64,000 nucleotides of DNA from Olsenella sp. SW781 (GCF_012027725.1 NZ_SJOU01000006.1:84783-148782), one strand, 5' to 3'; positions 41,675-52,676 are shown, numbered from the stretch's first letter. The notes: generated from the letters alone by a model not told the origin. Made by a program: numbers and translations.

Positions 41675-43170
41675 CTACTCGCCCGCGGGCGCGCCGCCCT
41701 CGGCGCCGGCGCCACCGCGCCCGCGCCCCCCGCGGCGACGGCGACGACGCGGCTTGGATGCGTCATCGGCCCCCTGCGGACGCGCGGCCTGCTGCCCCTG
41801 CTCGCCAGCCTTGCCCTGCTGCTGGGCGCGCTTCTTGCGCGAGGGCTGCATGCCACGCGGCTGTGCGCCCTTCTCAGCCTGGCCGCCCTTGTCGCCGGGC
41901 CGGCGGGTGCGCTTGACGGGCTGCTGACCGCCGGTGGCGGAACCCGCCTCCGCGGCGCCCTCCGCCGCCTGGTGGTGACGGCGGCGGCGTGCGGGCGCAG
42001 AGCCCGCCCCCGCCTCGGGCGCCATGTGCGCGGGCGCCGGGGCGGCCGCTCCCCCGCCATCGCCCGGGCGGCGCTTGCGGCGGCGACGCGCGGGCGCCTC
42101 GTCACCGGAGGGCGCGCCGGCCTCGCGTCGCGCGTTCTTCTCGCCCTGCGGGCCCTTCTCTCCGGCCGGGGCCCCGTTGGAGGGACGACGGCGCTTGCGC
42201 TTGGGCTCGACGAAGATGTCCGAGGCGTCCGGCCCCTGCTCGGGCAGCACGCCCATCTTGCGGTCCAGCTCGGCGAGGGCCATCTGCACGTCCGGGGACT
42301 CCAGGCGGTCCAGAACCTCGCGCGTCACGGTGTCTGGGCGGCACGGGCAGCCGAGCTCCTCGCTCTTCTTGTGCGCGGCCTCGGAGGCGGTCATGTCGGC
42401 GAGCGCCACGCGGATCTGCTTTCCGCTCTCAAGGCGCAGGACGATCTGCTCCTTGGGCGTGTCGTACTCCACGATCTTGCCCTTGCCGAGCGGCGTGTCG
42501 ATCACGGCGTTGCGCTTGGGCGCGCGGCCCTTGAAGTCGCGGTAGGCCTCGAACTCGTAGCGCAGGCAGCACATGAGCCGTCCGCACGCGCCGGAGATCT
42601 TGGTGGAGTTGAGCGGGAGGTCCTGCTCCTTGGCCATGCGGATGGAAACCGGGTCGAAGCCCGTGGCAAAGCGGCGGCAGCAGAGCTCCTGGCCGCAGTG
42701 GCCGTAGCCGCCCACGATGGCGGCCTCCTCGCGCACGCCGATCTGGCGCATGTCGATCCGGACGTGGAACTCGCGCGAGAGGTCGCGCACGAGCTGGCGG
42801 AAGTCCACGCGCTCCTCGGCGGCGAAGTAGCAGACGGCCTTCTCGCCGTCGAAGAGGTACTCCACGCCCACGGGCTTCATGTCCAGACCCGACTCCTTGA
42901 CGTGCCGGCGGAAGGCGGGCATGGAGTCCTCGCCGCGCTGGGCCAGGCGCTCGGCGCGCGCGAGGTCGTCCTCGGTGGCGATGCGCACCACGTCGCGCAG
43001 GGTCGCGTGGCCGATGGTGGAGGCGAGCTCCTCATCGCTCACCTCGCGGGCGTCCGCGGTGGCGAGGCCGATCTCGCGGCCGCGCTCGGTCTGGCAGATG
43101 ACGTGGTCGCCCTCCTGGGCGCCGGTGCCCGCCGGACTGAACCAGAGGTCGCGGGCGGCATAGGTGAACT

Positions 43171-43192
<22 letters not shown>
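41675..43192 (-). CDS. ricT: RicT/YaaT (PSP1 domain) with long Arg-rich tail
   Basis: A 505-residue protein. Residues 1-280 are the PSP1-domain protein RicT/YaaT, including the cysteine pairs CGQELCC (166-172) and CGRLMCC (203-209) that hold iron-sulfur clusters in the Bacillus RicAFT complex, which directs RNase Y processing. Residues 330-505 are an added low-complexity tail rich in Arg, Lys, Gly, Ala and Pro, ending with an RGG-like RRRRRRGGRGRGG stretch; Bacillus YaaT (about 275 residues) lacks this. AAGGAGG precedes the ATG. Overlaps holB by 22 bases. Confidence 0.9.
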
Positions 43193-44345
<1,153 letters not shown>

Positions 44346-44349
<4 letters not shown>

Positions 44350-44963
44350 AGCAGGTCCTCGAGCGCGGAGGCAAGGCGGGCCGTGACCGCGTCCTTCTCG
44401 CCCGCGGCGTCCACCACGCGCACGCGGGCCGGCTCCTCGTCCGCAAGGCGCAGGTAGGCCGCGCGCACGCGCTCCTGGAAGGCGAGGCCCTCGGCCTCCA
44501 TGCGGTCGGCGCCGCCGGCCGTGGCGCGCGCGTAGCCGATCGCGGGATCGAGGTCGAGCACGAGCGTGCGGTCGGGCACACGCCCGCAGCTGCCGAGGAC
44601 GTTGGACTGGCGGACGATCGTCTCGTCCAGCCCGCGGCCGCCGGCCTGGTAGGCATAGGTCGAGTCGTAGTAGCGGTCGCACAGGACGACGGCGCCGCGC
44701 TCGAGGGCGGGCTCGATCACCTGGCGCGTGAGCTGCGCGCGGCTGGCCTCGTAGAGCAGGAGCTCCGCCTCCGGCACCATCTCCGCGTTGGCCGAATCCA
44801 GGAGCAGCGCGCGGATCTTCTCGGAGATGGGGGTGCCGCCCGGCTCGCGAAGGCGGACGACCTCTCGCCCGCGGGCGAGAAGGACCTCGGCCAGCAGCTC
44901 GGCCTGCGTCGACTTCCCGCAGCCGTCAGCCCCCTCGAGCGTGATGAAGATACCCCGCGCCAT
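44346..44963 (-). CDS. tmk: Thymidylate kinase
   Basis: A 205-residue dTMP kinase: P-loop FITLEGADGCGKSTQAE, the DRX motif in VVLCDRYYDSTYAYQ and LREPGGTPISEKIR. It makes dTDP for DNA synthesis. AAGGGGG precedes the ATG. First gene of the tmk-holB-ricT operon; a 460-bp repeat-filled gap lies upstream. Confidence 0.95.
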
Positions 44964-45048
44964 GTGCCCCCTTCGGTCTTGTGGTCCCCCAATGGTACCG
45001 CGCGGACGCGCCCGCCGCGAGAAAACCACGGCGGCGCGGCGCGGACGG

Positions 45049-45160
45049 CCCTTCTCGCCGGGCTCCGCGCCGGGCCTTCTCGCCGGTCCTTCTCGCCGGG
45101 CTCCGCCGGCCCTTCTCGCCGGGCTCCGCCGGCCCCTCTCGTCGGGCTCCGCTGACCCCT
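45049..45160. repeat. Degenerate tandem array of CCTTCTCGCCGGGCTCCGCC
   Basis: Five imperfect copies in about 110 bases: CTTCTCGC occurs at 45051, 45076, 45089 and 45112, with a CCTCTCGTC variant near 45133, joined by GGGCTCCGC(C/G). This is the densest cluster of the GAGAAG word in the window. It lies upstream of tmk, in a gap with no gene. Confidence 0.85.
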
Positions 45161-45173
45161 CCCTCTGCGCCTG

Positions 45174-45299
45174 CTTAGGTGAGCACAGACTTTGAATTAT
45201 CTTGCACGGTTTTCTTAGGTGAGTAGAGAAACGCCAGATAATATGCGCCCCTCCCCCTTAGGTGAGTCAAGATAGTTAGAAGTCTGTGCTCACCTAAGG
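45174..45299. repeat. CTTAGGTGAG four-box element, copy 2
   Basis: Boxes at 45174, about 45214 and 45257 forward and 45289 inverted. The inner segment TATCTTGCACGG is the complement of the CCGTGCAAGAT segment in copies 1 and 3, so this copy is inverted relative to them. Confidence 0.88.
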
Positions 45300-45423
45300 G
45301 GGACAGGGCGACAAAGGACAGGGCAACGAGGGGCAGTGCGACGGGGACAGGAACGAGGACGGGGACAGGAACGAGAGGACGGAAAGCGGAAACGGAGCCG
45401 CCAGAACGGCGCCTATGCCGTAC

Positions 45424-46047
45424 CTAGCGGATGAAGTTCGTCCGCGCGCCGGGCTCGCTCGACGGCGCGGGGACGCCCGCCTCGCGTCCGGCCTCGATGC
45501 ACCTCAGCAGCCACGCCATGTTGCGTCCGAGCTGACGCATAGTCCAGAGGCCCTCGGCGTCCTGCGCGGCCTCCTCGGCGCTGTTGCCGTGGACCATGTT
45601 CCAGTAGCGGCTGCTCACGATGGGCATCTGCGAAATGGTGAAGAACTTCTCGATGTCGGCGAGGGCCGTCGTGGTACCCGCGCGTCGGGCAGAGGTGACC
45701 GCGGCGGCCGGCTTGTGGGCAAGCGCCGCGCCCGCCGAGTAGAAGAGCCGGTCCATGAAGCCGAGCAGCGACGCCCCAGCGTGCGCATAGTGCGTCGGCG
45801 CGCCGAAGACGAAGCCGTCGGCGTCGGCGGCCTTGGCCGCAAACTCGTTGACGCCGCCGTCCTCGAAGGCGCAGCGGCCGATCTTCCCGCATGCGCCACA
45901 GGCCGTGCACCCGCCCACCGGGCGCGCGCCGATCCAGAAGGTCTCCGTCCGTACGCCCTCGGCCTCGAGTGCGCCCGCCACCTCCTGGAGCGCGCGGTCC
46001 GTGCAGCCGTGCTCGTGCGGGCTTCCGTTGACCAGCAGCACCTTCAT
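45424..46047 (-). CDS. NADPH-dependent FMN reductase-like flavoprotein
   Basis: A 207-residue flavodoxin-fold oxidoreductase. FMN loop VLLVNGSPHEHGCTDRAL, iron-sulfur-flavoprotein-like Cys group GGCTACGACGKIGRCAF, and GAPTHYAHAGASLLGFMDRLF are typical of the NQO/iron-sulfur flavoprotein family. Substrate unknown (quinones, nitro compounds or azo dyes are usual). The ATG at 46047 follows a purine-rich AGAGGGGAAGCC. Single gene. Confidence 0.85.
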   Translation of the reverse strand: MKVLLVNGSPHEHGCTDRALQEVAGALEAEGVRTETFWIGARPVGGCTACGACGKIGRCAFEDGGVNEFAAKAADADGFVFGAPTHYAHAGASLLGFMDRLFYSAGAALAHKPAAAVTSARRAGTTTALADIEKFFTISQMPIVSSRYWNMVHGNSAEEAAQDAEGLWTMRQLGRNMAWLLRCIEAGREAGVPAPSSEPGARTNFIR

Positions 46048-46111
46048 GGCTTCCCCTCTCGTCGCATTGTGTCGAACGTGCCCATTATGACAAACGACCC
46101 CGTCACCCCGG

Positions 46112-47962
46112 TCAGGTCGCGGCGAGGAGCTTGCTCACGCGACGGTCGTAGGTGAGAAGGCCGTTGGTCTCCTCCTCCACGTCACTGAGCTGCGTGTAGA
46201 CATAGCCGGCGAGGCCCTCGGCCTCGAGCGCGTCCACCTGGGCGAGAAGCCCGCGGACCTCGCGCGCGAAGTCGGCGGCGCCGGAGGCCGCCTCGTAGCC
46301 GTAGGACGTCCCCAGCGAGACGTGCCCGGGGACGGACCAGCTCACGCCGCCGAACTCGGAGATCACAAAGGCGCGCTGCGGCCGGGCGCGGTCGGGCCAG
46401 ACCTCGAGCGGGCGGAAGTAGTTGTGCACGCTGAAGAGGTCTCCGCACGCGCGGTCGTACCAGCCGCTCGTGGCGCTCACGGGGCGCGTGGGGTCGAGCG
46501 CGCGCACGGCGTCGCATGCGGCGCGCGCGTCGAACTGCCCCCAGCCCTCGTTGAAGAGCGTCCAGCCGATCATGCTGGGATGGCCCGCCAGCAGGCCCAC
46601 CGTGCCGGAGCAGGTCTTGCGCCACTCGCGGCGGTAGGCCGGGTCCGCCGAGGAGAGGCGCCGGCGGGCGCGCGGGCCCTCGTCGGTGCGACGCGTCCAG
46701 CTCGCACGCAGGAGCGTGGGAACGTAGCTCGTGTGAAGCGCGCTGTAGGGGCCGCCGCCGGAGACCATGTCCTGCCAGACGAGCATGCCGAGCCGGTCGC
46801 ACAGGGCGTAGAAGCGCGGCTGCTCGACCTTGATGTGCATGCGCAGCAGGTTGAAGCCCAGATCGCGCGCCGCGCGGACGTCATGCTCAAGCGCCGCCTC
46901 CGAGGGCGGCGTCATGAGGCCGTCCGGCCAGTAGCCCTGGTCGAGCACGCCGCGCAGGAAGAGGGGCTCGCCATTGAGATGCACGCGGGGGACGCCGCGC
47001 GCGTCCGGGCGCACCTCCACCGTGCGGAAGGCGCAGTAGCTGCGGACGCGGTCGGCACCGAAGGCGAGCTCGATGTCATAGAGCCGTGGCTCCTCCGGGC
47101 TCCAGAGCTGCGGCGCGGGAACGTCGAGGGCGAGCTCGCAGCGGCCGTCCCGGGCGGGCGCCGTGCCGCGGGCGACCTCCGAGCCCCCGTCCAGGACGCG
47201 GGCCGTCACCGCCCCCTCCCCAGCCACGCCGACGGCGAGCAGGACCCGCCCCTCGACGGGCCGCGCGTCGGCGGCGAGCGACGTCACGTGCGCGGCGGGC
47301 ACGACCTCGTACCAGACGTCACGCCAGATGCCGCTCTGGGCCGTGTACCAGATGCCGCCCCGCGCGAGGCGCTGCTTGCCGCGGAGCTGCGTGCCGGCAT
47401 CGGACGGGTCGTGGACGCACACGGCGAGCTCGTTCTTCTCGCCGGCGCGCAGCGCGTCCGTGACGTCTGCGGAGAAGGGCAGGTAGCCACCCGTATGCTC
47501 CGCCACGCGGGCGCCGTTCACGTACACAGCGCAGGCCCAGTCGACGGCATCGAGGTGCAGGATAATGCGATCCCCGGGGCCGAGCGACGGGGCGTCGAGG
47601 GGGCGCCGGTACCAGAGAAGCTCGTCCGGGCGGAGCTGGCGGCCCACGCCGGAGAGCGGCGCCTCGGGCGAGAAGGGCACGCGGATCGGCACCCAGGGTC
47701 CGTCCGGGACGCGAGCGGCCCGCCAGGCCGTGGCGGCGTCCGGCGCGGGGACGAAGGCGCACTCCCAGGTGCCGTTGAGGGACGTCCAGGCTTCGCGGGC
47801 CAGAAGCGGCCGAGGGTGGGACGGGGGCTCGAGGCCCTTCTCGCCCGCCGGGACGTCCCGGCTCGCCGCGATCTTCTCGCCCCACGGCGTCCAGAGCGGC
47901 GTGAGATCCACGTCCTCCGGCGGCTTGGGCTTGCTCTTGAGCACGCGCCTCAGGTCCAGCAT
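46112..47962 (-). CDS. Glycoside hydrolase family 2 enzyme
   Basis: A 616-residue GH2 protein (beta-galactosidase, glucuronidase or mannosidase type). N-terminal sugar-binding domain (SLNGTWECAF to about 210), Ig-like domain, then TIM barrel with acid/base Glu in LFNEGWGQFD and nucleophile Glu in VISEFGGVSW; GFNLLRMHIKVEQPRFY is the usual barrel segment. No signal peptide, so it acts on imported glycosides. I prefer ATG at 47962, preceded by AAAGGGG, over an ATG eight codons upstream. The natural linkage cannot be told from sequence. Confidence 0.88.
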   Translation of the reverse strand: MLDLRRVLKSKPKPPEDVDLTPLWTPWGEKIAASRDVPAGEKGLEPPSHPRPLLAREAWTSLNGTWECAFVPAPDAATAWRAARVPDGPWVPIRVPFSPEAPLSGVGRQLRPDELLWYRRPLDAPSLGPGDRIILHLDAVDWACAVYVNGARVAEHTGGYLPFSADVTDALRAGEKNELAVCVHDPSDAGTQLRGKQRLARGGIWYTAQSGIWRDVWYEVVPAAHVTSLAADARPVEGRVLLAVGVAGEGAVTARVLDGGSEVARGTAPARDGRCELALDVPAPQLWSPEEPRLYDIELAFGADRVRSYCAFRTVEVRPDARGVPRVHLNGEPLFLRGVLDQGYWPDGLMTPPSEAALEHDVRAARDLGFNLLRMHIKVEQPRFYALCDRLGMLVWQDMVSGGGPYSALHTSYVPTLLRASWTRRTDEGPRARRRLSSADPAYRREWRKTCSGTVGLLAGHPSMIGWTLFNEGWGQFDARAACDAVRALDPTRPVSATSGWYDRACGDLFSVHNYFRPLEVWPDRARPQRAFVISEFGGVSWSVPGHVSLGTSYGYEAASGAADFAREVRGLLAQVDALEAEGLAGYVYTQLSDVEEETNGLLTYDRRVSKLLAAT

Positions 47963-48076
47963 CCTCGCCCCTTTCGACTCCCCCATTCTCGCACGCCGGG
48001 ACGGGTCGCGCGCGGCGCGCCGTTGCGGGACGCCTCCGCGCGGGGCACTCCCGCGCGGGCCACCCGCGCGAGGCTC

Positions 48077-48200
48077 CTTAGGTGAGCAAAAGCGTCGAAC
48101 TATCGCGACTCACCTAAGCATACAGGTGGTCTGCGAGCTGCGGAAAGGCGACTCACCTAAGAAATCCGTGCAAGATAGTTGAAGGTCTTTGCTCACCTAA
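48077..48200. repeat. CTTAGGTGAG four-box element, copy 3
   Basis: Boxes at 48077 forward and about 48108, 48151 and 48190 inverted. The stretch GCGGAAA-N-GCGACTCACCTAAGAAA with CCGTGCAAGATAGTT matches copy 1 closely. It lies upstream of the GH2 gene and downstream of the topoisomerase gene. A GGCGAGAAGGACG word follows at 48283. Confidence 0.88.
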
Positions 48201-48326
48201 GCAACGAGGTGGGAACGCAGAGCGGAGGGGGACGCGAGCGCGCGGCGAGGGAACGCGGGGCGGAGAGGGACGCGGGCGCGCGGCGAGAAGGACGCGGGGC
48301 CGAGAAGGACCTCGACCCCGCGCTCG

Positions 48327-50822
48327 CTAGGACTTCTTTCGGGCTCCGCGTCGACCTCTGCGCGCGCCCTTGGCGGCCTCCTTCTTCTCACGCCCCGGGC
48401 AGTCCATGTTGGGGCAGAGCTTCCAGGGGCCGCGCGCGGTGGTCACCACCACGAGCGGGGCGCCGCAGTCCGGGCAGGTCTCGCCCGTGGCCTCGAGCGC
48501 GCCGCGCGCGGGCAGCGGGTAGCTGGTCCCGCACTCGTCGTAGTTCGTGCAGCGGATGAAGCGCTTGCCGCTCTTCTCGGACTTGTGCGCCACGAGCCTC
48601 CCGGAACGCCCGGCAGCGGCGCACGCGGGGCACGCGCCCACGTCGACGTCGGGCTCGCGGTTGGTGGGGCATGCCGGGTTGATGCACGTCTCGTACGCGC
48701 GGCTGCGGAACGGCTGCACCTTGACGCGCGGGGCGCCGCACTCCGGGCACACGGCCGCCTCGCCCTCGAGCGCGGAGATCTTGCCCTGGGGCAGCGGGTA
48801 GGTGACGTCGCACTCCGGCCAGCCCATGCAGCCGGCAAAGCTGCCGCGGGTCTTGGCGGAGGTCTTGACCACGAGGTCCTTGCCGCACTTGGGGCAGACT
48901 CCGATCTTGGCGTCCGCGGTCACGGCGTCGGCGATGGCCTCGGAGAGGTCCTCGGTGTGCTCGACCAGAGCGTCCATGAGGCCGGCGAGAAGCGCGCGGG
49001 AGTGGTTGACCACCTGCTCCTGCGTCTCGGCGCCGTCGGCGACGTGGGTCATGTCCTGCTCGAGCTCGGCCGTCATGTCCGGCGAGGTGATGCGCGGGGC
49101 GTAGGTGGTGAGGGCGTCGATGATCGCCATGCCGAGCTGGCTCGGCTCGATCGGGTCGTTCTTGAAGTAGCGGCGCTCGTAGAGGGTGTCGATGATGCTC
49201 GCACGCGTTGACTTGGTGCCCAGCCCGCGCTTCTCCATCTCCTGGATGAGCTTGCCCTGGCTGTAGCGCGCGGGCGGCTCGGTCTGCTTGGCGAGAAGCT
49301 CCATGTCGCTGACGGAGACCACGTCACCCTCGGCGAGGGCCGGGAGCTGGTCGTCCTTCTTGAGACCGTACGGGTAGGCGGCGCGGAAGCCGGGGGACGC
49401 GAGCACGGAGCCGCTCACCGTGAACGGCTCGCCGGCAACGTCGATGCTGACCTTGGTGCCCTCGATCGTGGCGGGCCCCATGAGCGTGGCCAGGAAGCGG
49501 CGCGCGATGAGGTTGTAGAGCTTCCACTCCGCCGGCTGGAGACTGTCCGGGGACGCCGGGGCCGTGGGGTAGATCGGCGGGTGGTCGGTGGTCTCCTGCT
49601 TGCCGCGGGTGGCGGTGAGCTTGTCCTGGGAGAGCAGCGCCTGGCAGGTGCCGGCGTACTGCGGGACCTTGGAGAGCGTGCGCACGCAGTCGCGCAGGTC
49701 GAGCGACGAGGGGTAGACGGTGTTGTCCACGCGCGGGTACGAGATGAGGCCGTCCATGTAGAGGCTCTCGGCGAGGCGCATCGTGCGCGCCGGGCTGATG
49801 CCCTCGGCCGCGGCGGCGGCCTGGAGCGAGGTGGTGTTGAACGGCGCGGGCGGGCGCTGCGTGCGGCTCTTCCGCTCGACGGCCGTGACGCGCCCCTCGG
49901 TGGCGTCGGCCACGCGGCCGTACGCGGCGTCGGCGGCGTCCTTCTCCCAGAAGCGGCCGGTCGCGTGCGCGATGCGGAAGTCCGCGCCGTCCTTCTCGCC
50001 CTGGCCCTGGATCACCCAGTAGTCCTCCGGCTTGAAGGCGAGCCGCTCGCGCTCGCGCTCCACCACGAGGGCGAGCGTGGGGGTCTGGACGCGGCCGGCC
50101 GAGCGCACGTTGCCCAGGCCGCTCCAGCGCGCCGCCGTGAGGTAGCGGGTGAGGACGGCGCCCCAGATGAGGTCGATGTACTGGCGGGACTCGCCGGCGT
50201 CGGCGAGGTCCTGGTCGAGGCTCACGAGGTTCGCGAAGGCATGGTCGATCTCGGCCTTGGTGAAGGCGGAGTAGCGGGCGCGCGAGACGGGCACGTCGGG
50301 CGCGACCTCGCGGATCTGGCGCAGGGCGTCGGAGCCGATGAGCTCGCCCTCGCGGTCGAAGTCCGTGCCGATGACCACGCTGTCGGCCTTCTTGGCGAGG
50401 TTCTTGAGGGCGCGGATGATCTCCTTCTCGGCGGGGAGCTTCTCGATGGGCGCCCACACCAGGTACGGCAGGCTGGCGATCTTCCATCCCTTGAGGTCAA
50501 CGCCATCCGCGAGGAAGGGCTTGCGGCGGGACTTGTACGGCGGGCGCGCGAGGCCGTCCGGCACGTCGGCGGGGATGAGCTCGCCGTCGGCCGTGAGACC
50601 CTGCCAGCCGTCCTGCTCGTTGAAGGTCAGCTGCACCGGGAAGTCCACCTTCAGGATGTGCCCGCGCAGGCCGATGGTCACGCAGTCCTCCCCGCCCATG
50701 CGGAAGCGGTAGACCGGGGTGTTGTAGACCTTGTCTGCCGTGGGCTTGCCCGACTCGGAGAGCAGGCGGGCGATCTGCTGGGCGGCGTCGTTCTTCTCGG
50801 TGACGATAAGCTTCAAGGGCAT
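48327..50822 (-). CDS. Type IA DNA topoisomerase (topoisomerase I/III-like)
   Basis: An 831-residue type IA enzyme that relaxes negative supercoils. Toprim acidic motif GTDFDREGE (152-160), SAGRVQTPTLALV (241-253) and active Tyr362 in LISYPRVDNT. The C-terminus carries four CxxC zinc ribbons (CPKCG, CPECG, CPACA, CPDCG) and a basic tail. The N-terminus (KLIVTEKNDAAQQIARLL) resembles archaeal TopA/bacterial TopB more than E. coli TopA. Last gene of the TPR-STAS-tat operon, four bases after tatC. Confidence 0.92.
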   Translation of the reverse strand: MPLKLIVTEKNDAAQQIARLLSESGKPTADKVYNTPVYRFRMGGEDCVTIGLRGHILKVDFPVQLTFNEQDGWQGLTADGELIPADVPDGLARPPYKSRRKPFLADGVDLKGWKIASLPYLVWAPIEKLPAEKEIIRALKNLAKKADSVVIGTDFDREGELIGSDALRQIREVAPDVPVSRARYSAFTKAEIDHAFANLVSLDQDLADAGESRQYIDLIWGAVLTRYLTAARWSGLGNVRSAGRVQTPTLALVVERERERLAFKPEDYWVIQGQGEKDGADFRIAHATGRFWEKDAADAAYGRVADATEGRVTAVERKSRTQRPPAPFNTTSLQAAAAAEGISPARTMRLAESLYMDGLISYPRVDNTVYPSSLDLRDCVRTLSKVPQYAGTCQALLSQDKLTATRGKQETTDHPPIYPTAPASPDSLQPAEWKLYNLIARRFLATLMGPATIEGTKVSIDVAGEPFTVSGSVLASPGFRAAYPYGLKKDDQLPALAEGDVVSVSDMELLAKQTEPPARYSQGKLIQEMEKRGLGTKSTRASIIDTLYERRYFKNDPIEPSQLGMAIIDALTTYAPRITSPDMTAELEQDMTHVADGAETQEQVVNHSRALLAGLMDALVEHTEDLSEAIADAVTADAKIGVCPKCGKDLVVKTSAKTRGSFAGCMGWPECDVTYPLPQGKISALEGEAAVCPECGAPRVKVQPFRSRAYETCINPACPTNREPDVDVGACPACAAAGRSGRLVAHKSEKSGKRFIRCTNYDECGTSYPLPARGALEATGETCPDCGAPLVVVTTARGPWKLCPNMDCPGREKKEAAKGARRGRRGARKKS

Positions 50823-50825
50823 TCC

Positions 50826-51614
50826 TTACTGCTTGTCAAAGGCGTGCTGCTCGTAGTCCTCGCGCGACCACTTGAGGGCCTCCTTGCCGTCGCGCGCCAC
50901 GATGATGACGCGCGCCACGGCCAGCGCGACCTCGTAGAGGCCGATGAGGGCGGCGAACATGAGAATCATGGTCATGGGCGAGGCATCCGGGGTGACCACG
51001 GCGGAGAGCACCATGAGCCCCACGTAGACGTAGCGCCACTGGGCGCGGAACGTCTTGTACGGCACGAGGTGGAAGACGGAGAGGTAGAAGATCACCAGCG
51101 GCAGCTGGAACGCGATGCCGAAGCCGATCTCCAGCAGCATGTAGATGTCAAGGTAGTCCTCCGCGTTGGGCATGATGGCGCCGATCTCGAAGGACTGGTC
51201 GAGCAGCCACCCGAAGGCCGCCGGCTGGATGACGAAGAAGCAGAAGATCATGCCCAGGAAGAAGAGCGCCACCATGGCGGCGACGGTCGGCACGACCCAC
51301 TTGCGCTCCTTAGGCTTGAGCGCCGGCAGGAAGAAGGCCATGACCTCCCAGATGATGATCGGGCAGCAGATGATCACCGAGAAGAACAGGGCGACCTTGA
51401 ATCGGATGGTGAAGCCGCCGAGCACCGAGATGACGACGAGCTCCTGGCCGCGCATGGCAGCCTCGATCTGGCCCATCATGAGCTCGATCAGCGTGGGCGT
51501 GGCCATGTAGACGATGAGCGCGCAGACGATGACCGCGACCACGATGATCGTGACGCGGCGCCTCAGCTCGCCCAGGTGATCCATGATGGGCATGCGTGCG
51601 GGACCGATCGGCAT
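50826..51614 (-). CDS. tatC: Twin-arginine translocase subunit TatC
   Basis: A 262-residue six-helix TatC: MDHLGELRRRV near the start with the conserved HLxELRxR motif, VVPTVAAMVALFFLGMIFCFFV and FGIAFQLPLVIFYL. It binds twin-arginine signal peptides and with TatA/B exports folded proteins. It starts four bases after the TatA/B gene. The presence of Tat with one long TatA-like protein suggests a minimal TatAC system. Confidence 0.96.
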   Translation of the reverse strand: MPIGPARMPIMDHLGELRRRVTIIVVAVIVCALIVYMATPTLIELMMGQIEAAMRGQELVVISVLGGFTIRFKVALFFSVIICCPIIIWEVMAFFLPALKPKERKWVVPTVAAMVALFFLGMIFCFFVIQPAAFGWLLDQSFEIGAIMPNAEDYLDIYMLLEIGFGIAFQLPLVIFYLSVFHLVPYKTFRAQWRYVYVGLMVLSAVVTPDASPMTMILMFAALIGLYEVALAVARVIIVARDGKEALKWSREDYEQHAFDKQ

Positions 51615-51618
51615 CGCT

Positions 51619-52290
51619 CTACGCCTCCTTCTCGTCAGTCGTCGTGGCAGGGCCAGCGCTGACGCCGAGCCCTCCCTCGACCGCTCCACGCTCCTCGCTA
51701 CGCTCGTCGCTCGCTTCGCGACTCGCGTCGAGGGGGACCTCGGCGCTGACGGCGGCATCCGCCGCGGGGCGAGAAGGACGGTGCATGGCGTAGAGGTCGG
51801 CTGCCGACGGCTTGCTGGGGGCAGGGGTCGGGGCTGCGGTGCTCTTCGCGGCTTCGGACGCCGGCTGCGCCGGCGCGCCCTCGGCGACGTCGGAGTCCTC
51901 GTCGTCGGCCACAGGCGCTGCCGCCGCGGCGGCCTTCTCGGCCTCCTCGCGGGCGGCCTTCTCGGCGGCCAGGCGCTTCTTGCGCTCGGCGAAGGTCTCC
52001 GCGCGGCGCGGCGCCGGGGCGTCCTCGCCCTCGGGGGCCTCGATGTCGGCATCCTCCTCGAGCTCGGCCGCGCGGTTGCGGTTGGGCTTCTTGGGGGTGT
52101 CGCTGATCGCCTCGGCGGCGGGGTCCACGATGTTGGTCTGAACGACCTCGGTGAAGCCCTCCTGGGCGTTTCTGAACTGGCGCAGCGCGCGCCCGAGCGT
52201 CCTGCCCATGCCCGGGAGCTTGTCCGGGCCGAAGATCATGAACGCGAAGAGGACGATGAGGAGGAGCTCACCTTCTCCGATGCCTAACAC
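51619..52290 (-). CDS. TatA/TatB-family protein with long acidic tail
   Basis: A 223-residue protein: N-terminal membrane helix (GEGELLLIVLFAFMIF), FGPDKLPGMGRTLGRALRQFR amphipathic hinge, then about 165 residues rich in Ala, Glu, Asp and Pro. Length and the P-G hinge fit TatB, though single TatA/B proteins can do both jobs. It starts with GTG after AAAGGA and immediately precedes tatC. Confidence 0.9.
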   Translation of the reverse strand: MLGIGEGELLLIVLFAFMIFGPDKLPGMGRTLGRALRQFRNAQEGFTEVVQTNIVDPAAEAISDTPKKPNRNRAAELEEDADIEAPEGEDAPAPRRAETFAERKKRLAAEKAAREEAEKAAAAAAPVADDEDSDVAEGAPAQPASEAAKSTAAPTPAPSKPSAADLYAMHRPSRPAADAAVSAEVPLDASREASDERSEERGAVEGGLGVSAGPATTTDEKEA

Positions 52291-52326
52291 GCTTGGTTCC
52301 TTTCCCCTCTGAGGCCCGCCGCGGGC

Positions 52327-52653
52327 CTAGGACTCGCGGATGTTGAGGTCGGCGCCCACGCCCAGAAGGCCGAGCACGCGCGCGACGTTTCTCTGCGGGC
52401 GGGCGACCTCGAGGCGGACGTTCTTCTCGCCCGCGCGATGGGCGGCGCCCACGAGGACGCCGATGCCGGTGGAGTCGATGTACGGAACGTTCGAGAGGTC
52501 GATGACGACCCGCGCCGCCCCCGCCTCGAGCCGCGCGTCGATCGCGTCGCGCAGCTGGTCGGCGTTGGAGACGTCCACCTCGCCGTCCACGAGGACGACG
52601 CTCTCGTCGACGCCGTCGCGGACGTCGTTGGTGACGGTTATCGAAAGGCTCAT
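52327..52653 (-). CDS. STAS-domain anti-sigma factor antagonist
   Basis: A 108-residue STAS protein of the SpoIIAA/RsbV type: VDGEVDVSNADQLRDAI, IDLSNVPYIDSTGIGVLVGA with the phosphorylatable Ser61. It would release a sigma factor when dephosphorylated by binding an anti-sigma kinase. No RsbW/SpoIIAB kinase or sigma factor is adjacent, so its partners are elsewhere. It lies between the TPR and TatA/B genes. Confidence 0.9.
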   Translation of the reverse strand: MSLSITVTNDVRDGVDESVVLVDGEVDVSNADQLRDAIDARLEAGAARVVIDLSNVPYIDSTGIGVLVGAAHRAGEKNVRLEVARPQRNVARVLGLLGVGADLNIRES

Positions 52654-52676
52654 GTCTTCTCCTTCTCTGGCCCGGG

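Noticed and set aside
45049..45300. CRISPR array
   Set aside because: Repeat units vary in sequence, spacers are absent or a few bases long, and no cas genes are present.
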